A stretch of 53,295 nt of DNA from Labilithrix sp. (GCA_028287065.1 JAQBQJ010000180.1:1-53295), one strand, 5' to 3'; numbered from the stretch's first letter, positions 7,646 to 16,069 are shown. Numbers and translations: made by a program. Notes: a model not told the origin generated them from the letters alone.

Positions 7646-7738
7646 GCGAGATCGCTACGGATTTAGCGCAGATCGAAGCGCGCGCCGAGGACGTTCGCGC
7701 CTTGCGCGACGCCGTGTCACGTGGCAGAGCGCAGCCTC

Positions 7739-8722
7739 ATGATCGGACGCCTTGCAGCGGTGCTTCTCGGGTTCTCGCTGATCGCAACGACCGCCTGCGG
7801 ATCAGGAGTCGCACCTGCAACCAGCACGGACGGCACGACGGGCCCCGGCGGCATGCCGGATCCGGCGGGCGATCCCGAGCATCCCGGCACGCCGCCCGGC
7901 ACCGGCACGAACACGCCTCCCGGCACGAATCCGCCCGGGACCAATCCGCCGGGCACGACGCCGGCAAGCGCCACGCTCTGCGTTCCGTTCAGCGCGTCGG
8001 GCACGATCGATCGCGTCGCCGAGCGCATCACCGCACGCGACGCGCTCTCGAAGAAGAGCACGTCCCCGCCTGCGACGGGTGGCAGCGCGAGCGTCTCGCA
8101 CGACAGCGCGGGGCGCGTCACGAAGATCGACTTCAACGGCAACGCCGCGGGCGCGAGCTACGTCGACGACTTCCAGTACGACTCCGCAGGCCGCCTGATC
8201 CGCTGGAAGCACACGTCGAGCGGCGTTGCGTCCGATCTCGACGAGACGTTCCAGTACGACTCTTCGGGGCGATTGATCCGCTGGAAGCGCGTTTCGAACC
8301 ACGTCGCCTCCGATCTGGACGAGACGTTCCAGTACGACTCCGCCGGCCGCATCATCCGCTGGAAGCGCGTCGCGAACGCGGTCGCCTCGGATCTCGACGA
8401 CACGTTCCAGTACGACTCCGCCGGTCGGCTCATTCGCTGGAAGCACGTCGCGAATGCCGTCGCGTCCGATCTCGACGAGACCTTCCAGTACGACTCCTCC
8501 GGGCGTTTGATTCGCTGGAAGCGCGTTTCGAACCACGTCGCGTCCGACATCGACGAGACGTTCCAGTACGACGCGACCGGCCATCTCACGCACTGGAACC
8601 GCGACACCAACGCGAGCGGCCAGGACGCGGACGCGACCTTCACGTACTCCGGCGGTTTTCTGAGCAACACGCAGTCGAACGGCAACATCGCCGCCGGCGC
8701 GACGCCCAAGACGTGCCCCTGA
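7739..8722 (+). CDS. YD-repeat lipoprotein (327 aa)
   Basis: Signal peptide MIGRLAAVLLGFSLIATTAC, then a Gly/Pro/Thr linker with PPGTN repeats (about residues 45-75). A globular opening (CVPFSASGTIDRVAERITA) leads to a diverged first unit (SHDSAGRVTKIDFNGN) and then six tandem 26-residue units of the form FQYDSAGRLIRWKxxxNxVASDLDET. The YDxxGRLI core is the RHS/YD repeat, but here it is short and ends in a 25-residue tail with no toxin or core-domain sequence. The long proteins of the family form shells or surface fibres; this one is probably a small surface-anchored beta-rich repeat. ATG 7739 is chosen over GTG 7721 because it gives a clean signal peptide. Confidence 0.82.
   Translation: MIGRLAAVLLGFSLIATTACGSGVAPATSTDGTTGPGGMPDPAGDPEHPGTPPGTGTNTPPGTNPPGTNPPGTTPASATLCVPFSASGTIDRVAERITARDALSKKSTSPPATGGSASVSHDSAGRVTKIDFNGNAAGASYVDDFQYDSAGRLIRWKHTSSGVASDLDETFQYDSSGRLIRWKRVSNHVASDLDETFQYDSAGRIIRWKRVANAVASDLDDTFQYDSAGRLIRWKHVANAVASDLDETFQYDSSGRLIRWKRVSNHVASDIDETFQYDATGHLTHWNRDTNASGQDADATFTYSGGFLSNTQSNGNIAAGATPKTCP
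8171..8638 (+). repeat. Six tandem 78-bp coding repeats
   Basis: Units start at 8171, 8249, 8327, 8405, 8483 and 8561 and keep a strict 78-base period (26 codons). Units 2 and 5 are almost identical in protein (SSGRLIRWKRVSNHVASD), as are units 3 and 4 (VANAVASD). Unit 6 is diverged. The pattern suggests duplication of multi-unit blocks or gene conversion. Confidence 0.93.
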
Positions 8723-8735
8723 CGAGCGACCCGAC

Positions 8736-9401
8736 CTACTCGAGCTCGACGACGTAGCCGACGATCGGCGCTCCGCTGCCGCCGACGCTGTCGTCGTTCC
8801 AGGCGAGAGGCACGCCGCCGGGTCCGTAGAGGTTCAGGAACTGCTCGACGCCGCCGCTGTTGTCCGGCTGGCCGCCCTGCCACCCCGTGTACTGCCACGG
8901 CGTCCCGTCGATCCACGCCCATCCGCCGTCGGGCTCCGTGGCGTTCGCAGGATCCGGTTGCCAACCGCCGAGCCACGGGCCGACTCCGTCGGCGGCGACG
9001 ACGTCATTGCGCTTCGGAGAGACGACGACGTCGATGACGAAGGCGCTCTCGGCGGCGCTGCCGAGCGTCGCGAGGTGACCGCCCGCGAGCTGCGCGCGCG
9101 TGCGAGCCTCGGTCCAGGCAATGCCTTGCGGCTCGATGTAGAGTGCATACGCATGGCCGTTCACCGGCCACACGACCGCGCCGGCAGGAAGCGTGCGCGC
9201 ATCGCCTTCGTCGACGTCCGGCACGAACGGGCGGTCATCTGCGACGGCGTCCGCACCGCCCTCCGCAGCGTTCGGCGGCGAACCATCGGCGTCGATGGCG
9301 CCGTTCGACAGCCCGTCCGTCGACACCGCGAGGGCGCACGCGGTCATCCCGCCCCCGAGGACCACGACGCCGATCGCGCGGTACGCGCGAGGGATGGGCA
9401 T
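8736..9401 (-). CDS. C-type lectin-domain lipoprotein (221 aa)
   Basis: Signal MPIPRAYRAIGVVVLGGGMTAC, an Asp/Ala-rich linker, then a C-type lectin-like fold from about residue 95: HAYALYIEPQGIAWTEARTRAQLAGGHLATLGSAAESAFV is the first half. WLGGWQPDPANATEPDGGWAWIDGTPWQYTGWQGGQPDNSGGVEQFLNLY supplies the WIDG and QPDN motifs, and LAWNDDS the WND motif. QPD is the galactose-type calcium-site signature in animal C-type lectins, so sugar binding is possible. The two disulfide Cys pairs of animal domains are absent. TAGACT exactly 7 nt before the ATG supports this start. Likely a surface carbohydrate- or protein-binding lipoprotein. Confidence 0.83.
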   Translation of the reverse strand: MPIPRAYRAIGVVVLGGGMTACALAVSTDGLSNGAIDADGSPPNAAEGGADAVADDRPFVPDVDEGDARTLPAGAVVWPVNGHAYALYIEPQGIAWTEARTRAQLAGGHLATLGSAAESAFVIDVVVSPKRNDVVAADGVGPWLGGWQPDPANATEPDGGWAWIDGTPWQYTGWQGGQPDNSGGVEQFLNLYGPGGVPLAWNDDSVGGSGAPIVGYVVELE

Positions 9402-9408
9402 GCGGGTC

Positions 9409-9414
9409 AGTCTA
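9409..9414 (-). promoter_or_regulatory. -10-like hexamer TAGACT
   Basis: Exactly 7 nt before the ATG at 9401 of the C-type lectin gene, with no Shine-Dalgarno between. Confidence 0.58.
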
Positions 9415-9478
9415 TCCCGCGATCGTGAAACTATGTTAACGCGCAAACATTTCGAGCATCGTCGGGCGACGCCCGCAG

Positions 9479-10132
9479 CTAGAGCGCAGGAACGGCAGCG
9501 CGCGCCCGCGCATGCTGGCGGCGGTCGAGGCGCCGGATGACGAGCGCCATCAACGCGACCGCCGCGAGCTCGAAGAAGGTCGCCGCGATGTACGCCGGCA
9601 CGGACCAGCTGATCCTGCACGCGGTGATCGCGACGCGCGACGCGAGATACGCGAGCCACCAGTGCAGGACGAACGCCGGCGTGGTGCTCGATCCGAGGGA
9701 GGCGCCGTCCGCGCGCACGCTGTCGGGATCGCTGGCCTGCCACGTCTCCGACACCACCTGATACCCGTGCACGAGGTTCATGAACGGCACGAACCAGAAG
9801 CCGACGGCGCGCCCGGGTGTGTTGCGCATGAGATGCGTGCCGAACGCGCGCGCGTTCGCGACCGTGCGATGCGTCCACATCAGGAATGCGACGCACCCGA
9901 CGAGGCGGCACACGCCGCTGATCGTCTGCGCGGCGCTGTTCAGCGCCTCGATGGTCTCGGGGTCGATGTTCGCGAAATAGAGCAGCGCGACGATCGCCTC
10001 GACCGTGACCGCGCCGCCGATGAAGAGCGACGCGACGAGCCCCGCCGGCGTCGGTCGGAAGCCGGGCGCGAGCGCAGCGTGGCGGTCGTATTCGGCGGGC
10101 TCGATTTGCGGGGGTTTGTAGGGGTCGTACAT
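9479..10132 (-). CDS. DUF4328 membrane protein (217 aa)
   Basis: An integral membrane protein with about four to five transmembrane segments (roughly residues 32-54, 68-87, 107-122, 150-168 and 178-200). The middle block FLMWTHRTVANARAFGTHLMRNTPGRAVGFWFVPFMNLVHGYQVVSETWQASDPDS is the DUF4328 signature, with the WFVP..N turn and the WxASDP loop. The family is widespread, often in actinobacteria and myxobacteria, and has no known function. The N-terminus is a short cytoplasmic Pro/Tyr-rich stretch (MYDPYKPPQIEPAEYD). No clear Shine-Dalgarno or -10 was seen before the ATG. Confidence 0.8.
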   Translation of the reverse strand: MYDPYKPPQIEPAEYDRHAALAPGFRPTPAGLVASLFIGGAVTVEAIVALLYFANIDPETIEALNSAAQTISGVCRLVGCVAFLMWTHRTVANARAFGTHLMRNTPGRAVGFWFVPFMNLVHGYQVVSETWQASDPDSVRADGASLGSSTTPAFVLHWWLAYLASRVAITACRISWSVPAYIAATFFELAAVALMALVIRRLDRRQHARARAAVPAL

Positions 10133-10182
10133 GGTGCCGCCAAGAAGGAGAGCCGCGAGCGCGCCTGCGGTCGCGATCTATG

Positions 10183-11271
10183 TCACGAGCACCGGAAATA
10201 TTGCGGTGCGGTGCTGTACTCCGCGCCGATGCAGCTGCTGGTCCCGGGCGCGCCGCAACCCGCGTTTCCCGGCACCTTGCACACGACGGCTCCGCCCGCG
10301 GCTACGCACTCGGTGCGCACCCGGCACGTCATGCGCGTGGTTGCGGCGGCGTTCTGCGTGCTGGCGCAGCAGATCTGCCCGGTGTTGCAATCATCGGAGT
10401 CGCGACAACACGCCCACACGCCCTTCGTGCATGCCGACTGCTCGGTGCATGTCCCGCTCCCGGCGGCGGCCGGATAACAGCAACCGGGCGGCGGCTGGCC
10501 GACAACGCTCGCGCAAACGGCGCCGGGACTGCCCTGGCACGTGGGCGTCATCGGGCACGCGCCGGCGACGCCCGCATCCGTGCTCGCCTCGGTCGCGCCG
10601 TCGGTGACGGTCGAACCGTCGCCGCCCTCGCCGGAGCTCCCGTCCGCGATCGTATCCCCGTCGAGCGGCGCGGCGTCGAGCGGCGAGGCTCCGTCGACCT
10701 CGAGCGGCCCGCCGTCGGGGCCGATCCGTCCCGGAGGCGCGCACGTCCCGCTGGCGCAGTCGACGAAGGAGTCGACGCACTTCTTGCCGACGCACGTGCT
10801 GTTCTCGTTGCATGGGACGCCCGCGCAGATCGGATCGAGGACGATCGGGAGCGTCACCGACTGATGATCGACGAACCCGAAGCGACGTCGCGCCACGATG
10901 CATTCGGGAGCGAAGCGGGGCGCCACGCAATCCTCGACGCGCGTCTTGCCGAACGCGGCGATGACCACGACCGATCCGTCGCTGTTTCCCGGCGTGACGA
11001 CGAGCGTGCCGATCTTGCGCGGGACGGTTCCCTCCGTGCAGTCACTGGTGGTCGCGGTGGGAAACCGCCGGCCTTCGACGTCGAGCGCGGCGCGATGCTC
11101 GGCCTCGTGCGTATCGGACGCGACGACGATCTCGACCCCGCGCATGTCGCTGCACACGACGTTCGTCCCGATGTCGAGCGTCACCTGCGTCGGGTTCTTG
11201 CAGCCGTGCGCGAGGAGAGCGACCGCGGGCAACGCAGTGCCGATCGCCGCCAGCTTGACCCGCACACGCAT
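10183..11271 (-). CDS. Cys-rich lipoprotein of unknown function (362 aa)
   Basis: Signal MRVRVKLAAIGTALPAVALLAHGC, then KNPTQVTLDIGTNVVC, a start recurrent in myxobacterial lipoproteins that bind nothing known. A beta-rich part to about residue 150 is followed by a CVGKKCVDSFVDCASGTC Cys cluster, a long Asp/Gly/Ala linker (DGGPLEVDGASPLDAAPLDG ...) and a C-terminal domain with about 18 Cys (CCYPAAAGSGTC, CCRDSDDCNTGQICC, CIGAEYSTAPQYFRCS). Two disulfide-rich modules joined by a flexible acidic linker suggest an exposed surface protein. TAAGCT lies 6 nt before the ATG. Confidence 0.75.
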   Translation of the reverse strand: MRVRVKLAAIGTALPAVALLAHGCKNPTQVTLDIGTNVVCSDMRGVEIVVASDTHEAEHRAALDVEGRRFPTATTSDCTEGTVPRKIGTLVVTPGNSDGSVVVIAAFGKTRVEDCVAPRFAPECIVARRRFGFVDHQSVTLPIVLDPICAGVPCNENSTCVGKKCVDSFVDCASGTCAPPGRIGPDGGPLEVDGASPLDAAPLDGDTIADGSSGEGGDGSTVTDGATEASTDAGVAGACPMTPTCQGSPGAVCASVVGQPPPGCCYPAAAGSGTCTEQSACTKGVWACCRDSDDCNTGQICCASTQNAAATTRMTCRVRTECVAAGGAVVCKVPGNAGCGAPGTSSCIGAEYSTAPQYFRCS

Positions 11272-11277
11272 GCTTCG

Positions 11278-11283
11278 AGCTTA
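11278..11283 (-). promoter_or_regulatory. -10-like hexamer TAAGCT
   Basis: Six nt before the ATG at 11271. Divergent from a TAGCCT (11297-11302) that lies 9 nt before the GTG at 11312. Confidence 0.48.
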
Positions 11284-11311
11284 GCCCAGTTGGCGATAGC
11301 CTCGAACCATC

Positions 11312-12181
11312 GTGCGCGTCGCTTTCTTCACCGCGGGAGATGCAGGAGCCGGTCACCGCGCGCGCGGCATCGCGATCGGCCGAGGCCTCGCGCGCGCAGG
11401 GTTTTCAGGCGATGTCCGGATGTTCGGACCGCGGCACCCCTTCCAGGCGCTGCCCGGGGACGGCTGGGAGGACGTCGCGATCGACGAGGCGGAGCTCCGG
11501 TCACCGGACCGCGCACGAGGAAGCGAGCTCGCCGCGAAGCTGAAGGCGTTCGCGCCGGACCTGCTCGTGGTCGACATGTTCTGGGCGCCGCTCCGTCATG
11601 TCCTGCCGCTCGCACGCTGCGAGGCGTGGCTCCTGCTCCGCTCGTTCCCGCCGGCATGGCTCCAGGGTCCGCTCGGGTTGCCGTTCGATTGGTCGCAGTA
11701 TGCACGCATCGTCTCGATCGAGCCCGTGTCGTCCGGGGCGATCACGCATCGGATCGATCCGATCGTGACGTTGAACCCCGACGAGCGCATGCCGAAGGGC
11801 GCACTCCGCCGGCGCCTCGGCGTTGCGAGCGATCGCAAGCTCGTCGCCGTCATGCACGCCGGCAACGAGGGCGAGCATGCGTCGATCGTCGCGCGCGTCC
11901 CGCCGGCACGACCCGACGAGGTAGTGGTCACCTTCGACCTGTTCGCACGCGACGCGCTGTTCCCCATCGCGGCATGGCTCGGCGACTGCGACGCGCTCCA
12001 CTGCGCCGCGGGGTACAACTCGTTCTGGGAAGCGCAGTGGCTCGGTTACGCGAACCGCACGACGTTCACGCCATTCCTGCGGAGCAACGACGACCAGGCG
12101 TGGCGCATCGGGAAGTGCGCTCGTTATCCGATGCGCGAGAACGGCGCCGATACGCTGGCGGGGTGGATCGTGCGTCAGTAG
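11312..12181 (+). CDS. GT-B-type glycosyltransferase-like protein (289 aa)
   Basis: The N-terminal Rossmann half begins MRVAFFTAGDAGAGHRARGIAIGRGLARAG, the Gly-rich GHxxR loop typical of GT-B enzymes such as MurG-like proteins. The C-terminal half has DCDALHCAAGYNSFWEAQWLGYANRTTFTPFLRSNDDQAWRI, matching the sugar-nucleotide-binding GxGxNSxxEA motif and the DQ pair. At 289 residues it is shorter than typical GT-B proteins (350-450), so the linker region is reduced. No signal or membrane segment; cytoplasmic. Donor and acceptor are unknown. The GTG start has a TAGCCT hexamer 9 nt upstream and no Shine-Dalgarno. Confidence 0.72.
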   Translation: MRVAFFTAGDAGAGHRARGIAIGRGLARAGFSGDVRMFGPRHPFQALPGDGWEDVAIDEAELRSPDRARGSELAAKLKAFAPDLLVVDMFWAPLRHVLPLARCEAWLLLRSFPPAWLQGPLGLPFDWSQYARIVSIEPVSSGAITHRIDPIVTLNPDERMPKGALRRRLGVASDRKLVAVMHAGNEGEHASIVARVPPARPDEVVVTFDLFARDALFPIAAWLGDCDALHCAAGYNSFWEAQWLGYANRTTFTPFLRSNDDQAWRIGKCARYPMRENGADTLAGWIVRQ

Positions 12182-12253
12182 CCGGGCGGATGGCGGCGCG
12201 CTGCCACTCTGGCGTCTCTGGACATCCGAGCCTCGCGCGCTAGTGGTGCTCGC

Positions 12254-13087
12254 ATGACGACCCTCGACGTCACCACCGCTACGCGTCCCCTCCTCTCCGG
12301 CGGCACCATTCCGCAGGTCGGCCTCGGCGTATGGCAGTCGCCCCGCGGCGCCGTCACGCGCGACGCCGTCCTCACCGCGTTGCGGCACGGCTACCGCCAC
12401 GTCGACACCGCGCGCATCTACGGCAACGAGAAGGACGTGGGCGCGGCGGTTCGCGAGAGCGGCATTCCGCGCGAAGAGATCTTCGTCACGACGAAGCTAT
12501 GGAACGAGGACCACGGCTACGATGCTGCGCTAGGCGCCTTCGACGCCAGCCTCGAGCGGCTCGGCCTCGAGTACGTCGACCTGTACTTGATCCACTGGCC
12601 GGTCCCCGGCAAGCGCAAGGACACGTGGCGCGCGATGGAGCGCATCAAGGCCGGCGGCCGCGCGAAGCACATCGGCGTGAGCAACTACCTCGTGAAGCAC
12701 CTCGAAGAGCTGCTCGCCGATGCCACCGAGCCGCCGGAGGTCGATCAGATCGAGATCCATCCCTTCCTGCAGCACCGCGAGACGCGCGCGTTCTGCAACG
12801 AGCGTCGGATCGTCGTCGAGGCCTACAGCCCGCTCACGCGCGGTGAGAAGCTCGATCACCCCGTCGTGCAGGAGGTCGCGAAGCGGCTGAAGCGAACGCC
12901 CGCGCAGGTGCTCTTGCGCTGGGGGATCGAGCACGGGCTCGTCGTGCTGCCGAAGTCGACGCACGAGAAGCGCATCGTCGAGAACGCGGCGCTCTTCGAT
13001 TTCGCGCTGGATACGAAGGGGAAAGAGGCGCTCGACGGGCTCGACGAGGGGCTCGCGACGGGGTGGGATCCGCGCACGCAGAAGTGA
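12254..13087 (+). CDS. Aldo/keto reductase (277 aa)
   Basis: NADPH-dependent (alpha/beta)8-barrel oxidoreductase of the 2,5-diketo-gluconate reductase/AKR5-like group. Tetrad positions are visible: Asp in GYRHVDTARIYGNE, Tyr of the same block, Lys in FVTTKLWNEDHG, and His in VDLYLIHWPVPGK. The cofactor-binding end is VLLRWGIEHGLVVLPKSTHEKRIVENAALFDF. Length is normal. Substrate cannot be inferred; such enzymes reduce many aldehydes, including methylglyoxal. TAGTGG lies 7 nt before the ATG, a weak -10. Stands alone, convergent with the outer-membrane barrel gene. Confidence 0.92.
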   Translation: MTTLDVTTATRPLLSGGTIPQVGLGVWQSPRGAVTRDAVLTALRHGYRHVDTARIYGNEKDVGAAVRESGIPREEIFVTTKLWNEDHGYDAALGAFDASLERLGLEYVDLYLIHWPVPGKRKDTWRAMERIKAGGRAKHIGVSNYLVKHLEELLADATEPPEVDQIEIHPFLQHRETRAFCNERRIVVEAYSPLTRGEKLDHPVVQEVAKRLKRTPAQVLLRWGIEHGLVVLPKSTHEKRIVENAALFDFALDTKGKEALDGLDEGLATGWDPRTQK

Positions 13088-13095
13088 GCGGAGCC

Positions 13096-14001
13096 TCAGA
13101 GAGAGAAGTGAGCGATCAGCGAGAGGGCGACGATCACATGCGTCGTCCGCTCGGCGATGTCCGCCTTCAGCTTCGTCGTGCCGACCTGGGCCTCGACCTG
13201 GGTCATCTCTCCGACGTCGAGCCCCATGGCCATGTCCAGCGTCGCCGGGAGTGCAACATCACCAGAGCCGGCGATGCGATAGCCCATACCGAGCTTGAGC
13301 TCGGCCGGGCTCGATAGCGCGAACGAGTAGCCGTCGCCGAAGCCGCCGAACTTCGTCGCAAGACCGACGCCGATCTCGCCGTACAGGCCGTGCGCGCGAT
13401 CCTTGTGCGCGAACTGCAGGAGCACCGGCGCCTGCATCGAATAGCCCTTGCACGAATCCGCGCTGCTGCACATTCCGTTGCTGTGGCCGTACGAGCCACG
13501 GAAGCCGCCGAGGATCCCGACGTGCGGCGAGACGTAAAGCCCGAGCCGCGCCTCGAACGAGAGGCCGGGCGCCACGGTCGATGTGTGGGCGGCAAACCCC
13601 GTTGCCGGCGCAAGCAGCCCGCTCCCGAACTGCAGCACGAAGCCGGAGGGCTTCACGCCGGCGGCGACGCTCGGAGCGGGCGTCTTCGGGGCGATCGTCT
13701 CGTGCGCCGGCGGAGCGGCAAGGGCGACGGGAGGAGGCGGCGCGGTCACGACTTCGACGTTCGGCACGTCCGCGCTCGTGGTCGTCACCGGCGCGTACGA
13801 CGTCGCGGAGAGCTCGGCGGGCGGGAGCTGCGGAAGCGCCGTCACCGCGACGGGCTCCGGCTTCGGCAGCGGCGCAGGCAGGACGCGCGGCGGAGCCCCG
13901 CGCTTGCTCACGCGCGCGGGCGCGGCATTCGCGTTCGAGACGCCGAACGCGAAGAAGAGACCAGAGAGGCAGGCGACGGAAACAAGGCTCGAGAGGCGCA
14001 T
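13096..14001 (-). CDS. Outer-membrane beta-barrel protein with Pro-rich N-terminal linker (301 aa)
   Basis: Sec signal MRLSSLVSVACLSGLFFAFGVSNANAAPA. Residues 30-115 are a Pro/Ala/Val-rich linker (RVLPAPLPKPEPVAVTALPQ ...). From about 120 the sequence alternates strands with Gly and aromatics (SGFVLQFGSGLLAPATGF, LSFEARLGLYVSPHVGILGGFRGSYGHSNG, MQAPVLLQFAHKDRAHGLYGEIGVGLATKFGG, THVIVALSLIAHFSL), as in eight-stranded OmpA/OmpX-like barrels. The one Cys pair (CSSADSC) sits in a putative surface loop. No OmpA peptidoglycan domain. Function unknown. Confidence 0.75.
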   Translation of the reverse strand: MRLSSLVSVACLSGLFFAFGVSNANAAPARVSKRGAPPRVLPAPLPKPEPVAVTALPQLPPAELSATSYAPVTTTSADVPNVEVVTAPPPPVALAAPPAHETIAPKTPAPSVAAGVKPSGFVLQFGSGLLAPATGFAAHTSTVAPGLSFEARLGLYVSPHVGILGGFRGSYGHSNGMCSSADSCKGYSMQAPVLLQFAHKDRAHGLYGEIGVGLATKFGGFGDGYSFALSSPAELKLGMGYRIAGSGDVALPATLDMAMGLDVGEMTQVEAQVGTTKLKADIAERTTHVIVALSLIAHFSL

Positions 14002-14046
14002 GAAACGCCAGGTCGACCGCCCGCCGGAAAGGTTGCGTACTTTCTC

Positions 14047-15012
14047 TCAGCCCGGGAAAACGCGGCTCGTTCGCGGGTTCCAGCGCTTCGTTCCGCCCGC
14101 CGGCGCGAGCGGCGGGATGGCGACGGTACCGCGCATCCCTTGATGTCCGCCCGAGCGTTTCACGACCGCCGCGAGCAGCGACTCCGCGAGCCCGAAGTCG
14201 AGCTCGGCGATCCAGCCGCCGCGCGGGATCCCCTTCACCTTCGCGAACACGCCCTGCTCGAAGAACTCGAGGAGCTTCGCCCAGTCCGCGCCGAGGTGCC
14301 CCCTGTCGACCGCGAGCACGCGGCACACGCCGCCCGTGCGATCGGCGAGCGGCACGAAGCTCGTGGTGAGCTTCTCGACCGCGTCGTCGTCGTGCGAGAT
14401 GCGCCCCTTGATGATGCGGTGCGGATTGCGGTTCGTCGTCTCGTGGAGGCCCTTCGTCTCGGCGTCGGAGAGGTTGTATCGCCACGCGTTCGTGCCCTTC
14501 GCAGGCAGCGAAGGATCGCTCGCGAGCGCAAACGTGTACGGCGGCTTCTCGGCCTCGGCGACGGGCAGCGTCGCGATCGAATCGACGACCAGCACGGTGT
14601 CGACCCAGACCTCCTTGATGCCCTTGCCGCCCTGCGGGTTCGTCTTGCCGTAGATGATGACGTCGCCGGGCGCGACGGTCTCGGCGAGGCTGTCGGCGAT
14701 CACCTTGCCGCCTGCGACGACCTTCTCGTTCGCGAGGTTCGCGCCGTCCATGCGCAGGAACGAGTGGAACGGTCCCCACGGCTCGGAGAACACGCACGGA
14801 TCCTGGTACGAGCCGACGACGCCCGGCGCCTGCATGTCACCGCCGAGCGGATCGATGAACCCGTCGGCCATGACCCAGAAGGGACCTTGGCGGATCTCGG
14901 AGCCGAGCAACGTGCCCGTCACTTCGAAGGGCACACGGCCCGAGATGTTGTCAGCCCCGGGCTTCTGCGCGGGGTCGAGAGGGTGCGGAAAGAAGAAGGC
15001 GCGTCGGCTCAC
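14047..15012 (-). CDS. Unassigned soluble protein (321 aa)
   Basis: No signal peptide or membrane segment. Notable segments are FFFPHPLDPAQKPGADNISGRVPFEV, GPFWVMADGFIDPLGGDMQAPGVVGSYQDPCVF, EPWGPFHSFLRMDGANLANEKVV, VAPGDVIIYGKTNPQGGKGIKEVWVDTVLVVD and GGVCRVLAVDRGHLGADWAKLLEFFEQG. The PGDVIIYGK ... VDTVLVVD stretch resembles the strand-turn-strand of PUA/EVE-like domains, but that is a structural guess. GTG start at 15012 with an AAGAAGGA Shine-Dalgarno close upstream. The 154-aa gene behind it (15037-15501) runs in the same direction, 24 bases upstream, and has a similar GDVIHMYY block. The pair may be functionally linked. Confidence 0.65.
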   Translation of the reverse strand: MSRRAFFFPHPLDPAQKPGADNISGRVPFEVTGTLLGSEIRQGPFWVMADGFIDPLGGDMQAPGVVGSYQDPCVFSEPWGPFHSFLRMDGANLANEKVVAGGKVIADSLAETVAPGDVIIYGKTNPQGGKGIKEVWVDTVLVVDSIATLPVAEAEKPPYTFALASDPSLPAKGTNAWRYNLSDAETKGLHETTNRNPHRIIKGRISHDDDAVEKLTTSFVPLADRTGGVCRVLAVDRGHLGADWAKLLEFFEQGVFAKVKGIPRGGWIAELDFGLAESLLAAVVKRSGGHQGMRGTVAIPPLAPAGGTKRWNPRTSRVFPG

Positions 15013-15036
15013 GCGTCCTTCTTATCAGACCCTGGC

Positions 15037-15501
15037 TCACTCGGGGGCGGGCTCCGCCTCGGCTGCGAGTCGCACCAGCGTCGATTGTCCGCGGAACATC
15101 TTCGCATCGTAGGGACGCGCGGGGCCGACCTTGCGGATGATCCAACCCGTGTACCGGTTCAGGACCCAGTCTTCCTCGTAGCGACCCTGCGTATCGACCT
15201 CGTGGATGATCGAGGCGTCCGCCACCGTATACAGGCAGGTCTCGGGGACGATGTCGCCGAAGACCTCGGGCTTCGGGTGCTTGTCCTTCGAGATGACCTC
15301 GTACGAGCCGATCTCGGGCGTCTTTCCGGGGACGCCTGTATAATACATATGAATGACGTCGCCAAGCGCGACCGCCTTCGACGGCTCGCCCATCTGACCC
15401 GTCTTCTCGTGCGCAGCGCGACAGAGGAGTCCGCGGTTCGCGAGCATCACGGTGCCCGCGCGGTCCACGTTCTTGACGGTCGCTTTGTAAGCCCATTCCA
15501 T
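15037..15501 (-). CDS. Unassigned protein with EVE/PUA-like features (154 aa)
   Basis: Begins MEWAYKATVKNVDRAGTVMLANRGLLC. The stretch VALGDVIHMYYTGVPGKTPEIGSYEVISKDKHPKPE has the layout of EVE/PUA domains (strand with GD, then a variable loop, then an IGxYEV strand), followed by a Trp-containing C-terminal half (EEDWVLNRYTGWIIRKVGPARPYD). EVE domains bind modified bases in DNA or RNA; the match here is by eye and uncertain. Shares direction and probably transcription with the 321-aa gene. An alternative start about nine codons upstream exists. Confidence 0.58.
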   Translation of the reverse strand: MEWAYKATVKNVDRAGTVMLANRGLLCRAAHEKTGQMGEPSKAVALGDVIHMYYTGVPGKTPEIGSYEVISKDKHPKPEVFGDIVPETCLYTVADASIIHEVDTQGRYEEDWVLNRYTGWIIRKVGPARPYDAKMFRGQSTLVRLAAEAEPAPE

Positions 15502-15572
15502 GATGTCGCAGCTCCGGGGGCGGAGCATGGCACTGCGCCCTTGGGCCGACAAGAAGTGTTGCGTCGGGCAGC

Positions 15573-16028
15573 TCAGCCCTTCTTCGGCTCGAGCTGCGGC
15601 ATGCGTTCCCTCAAGCGCGCAGCGAGCTTCGCGAAGTCGTAGCGCTCGGGCCGTCCGCCCTCGGGCAGGCACGCGATATCGTTCGCGACGGCGGCGGCAC
15701 GCTTGCGGAGCGCCTCCTTCAGCCCGAGCTTCTCGCCCAGGGCGACGAGGGTCGTGTGCTCGCTCGTCGAAACGACGCCGTCGAGCTGTGCAAACCACGC
15801 CGCCAGCGCGTACGTCAGGACCTGCTCCCACTCGCTCATGCCGCTCACGTCGGCGCTCTCGAGCGTGACCTTCTCCTTCGTCGCCTTCTCGATCGCGGCG
15901 TAATCGTCGCCCTCGAGACCGGCCTCCTTCGCCGCCCGCAGGAGCCCGACGGCTTCGACCTTCTGAAGCGAACCGTCGATCCATCCGATGGCGGCGAGCG
16001 CGAGGAAGGGTTGCTTGGAGAGGTTCAT
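15573..16028 (-). CDS. TerB-like helical protein (151 aa)
   Basis: Sequence MNLSKQPFLALAAIGWIDGSLQKVEAVGLLRAAKEAGLEGDDYAAIEK matches the first half of TerB/DjlA-N-like four-helix domains, where acidic residues of the I(D/G)G loop bind metal. A second similar helical pair follows (VLTYALAAWFAQLDGVVSTSEHTTLVALGEKLGLKEAL). The two internal LDG/IDG loops suggest a duplicated half. The C-terminus is short and basic. TerB domains occur in tellurite and stress systems, but no ter partner is nearby. A GGAG site sits close to the ATG. Divergent from 16077. Confidence 0.7.
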   Translation of the reverse strand: MNLSKQPFLALAAIGWIDGSLQKVEAVGLLRAAKEAGLEGDDYAAIEKATKEKVTLESADVSGMSEWEQVLTYALAAWFAQLDGVVSTSEHTTLVALGEKLGLKEALRKRAAAVANDIACLPEGGRPERYDFAKLAARLRERMPQLEPKKG

Positions 16029-16063
16029 GGCTCCGTTGTATCCGAGGTCGGCAGCGCCGGTGC

Positions 16064-16069
16064 TACCTT
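16064..16069 (+). promoter_or_regulatory. -10-like hexamer TACCTT
   Basis: Exactly 7 nt before the GTG at 16077; supports that GTG as the start. Confidence 0.5.

Noticed and set aside
8171..8638. CRISPR-like regular repeats
   Set aside because: The 78-base units are continuous coding sequence with no spacers.
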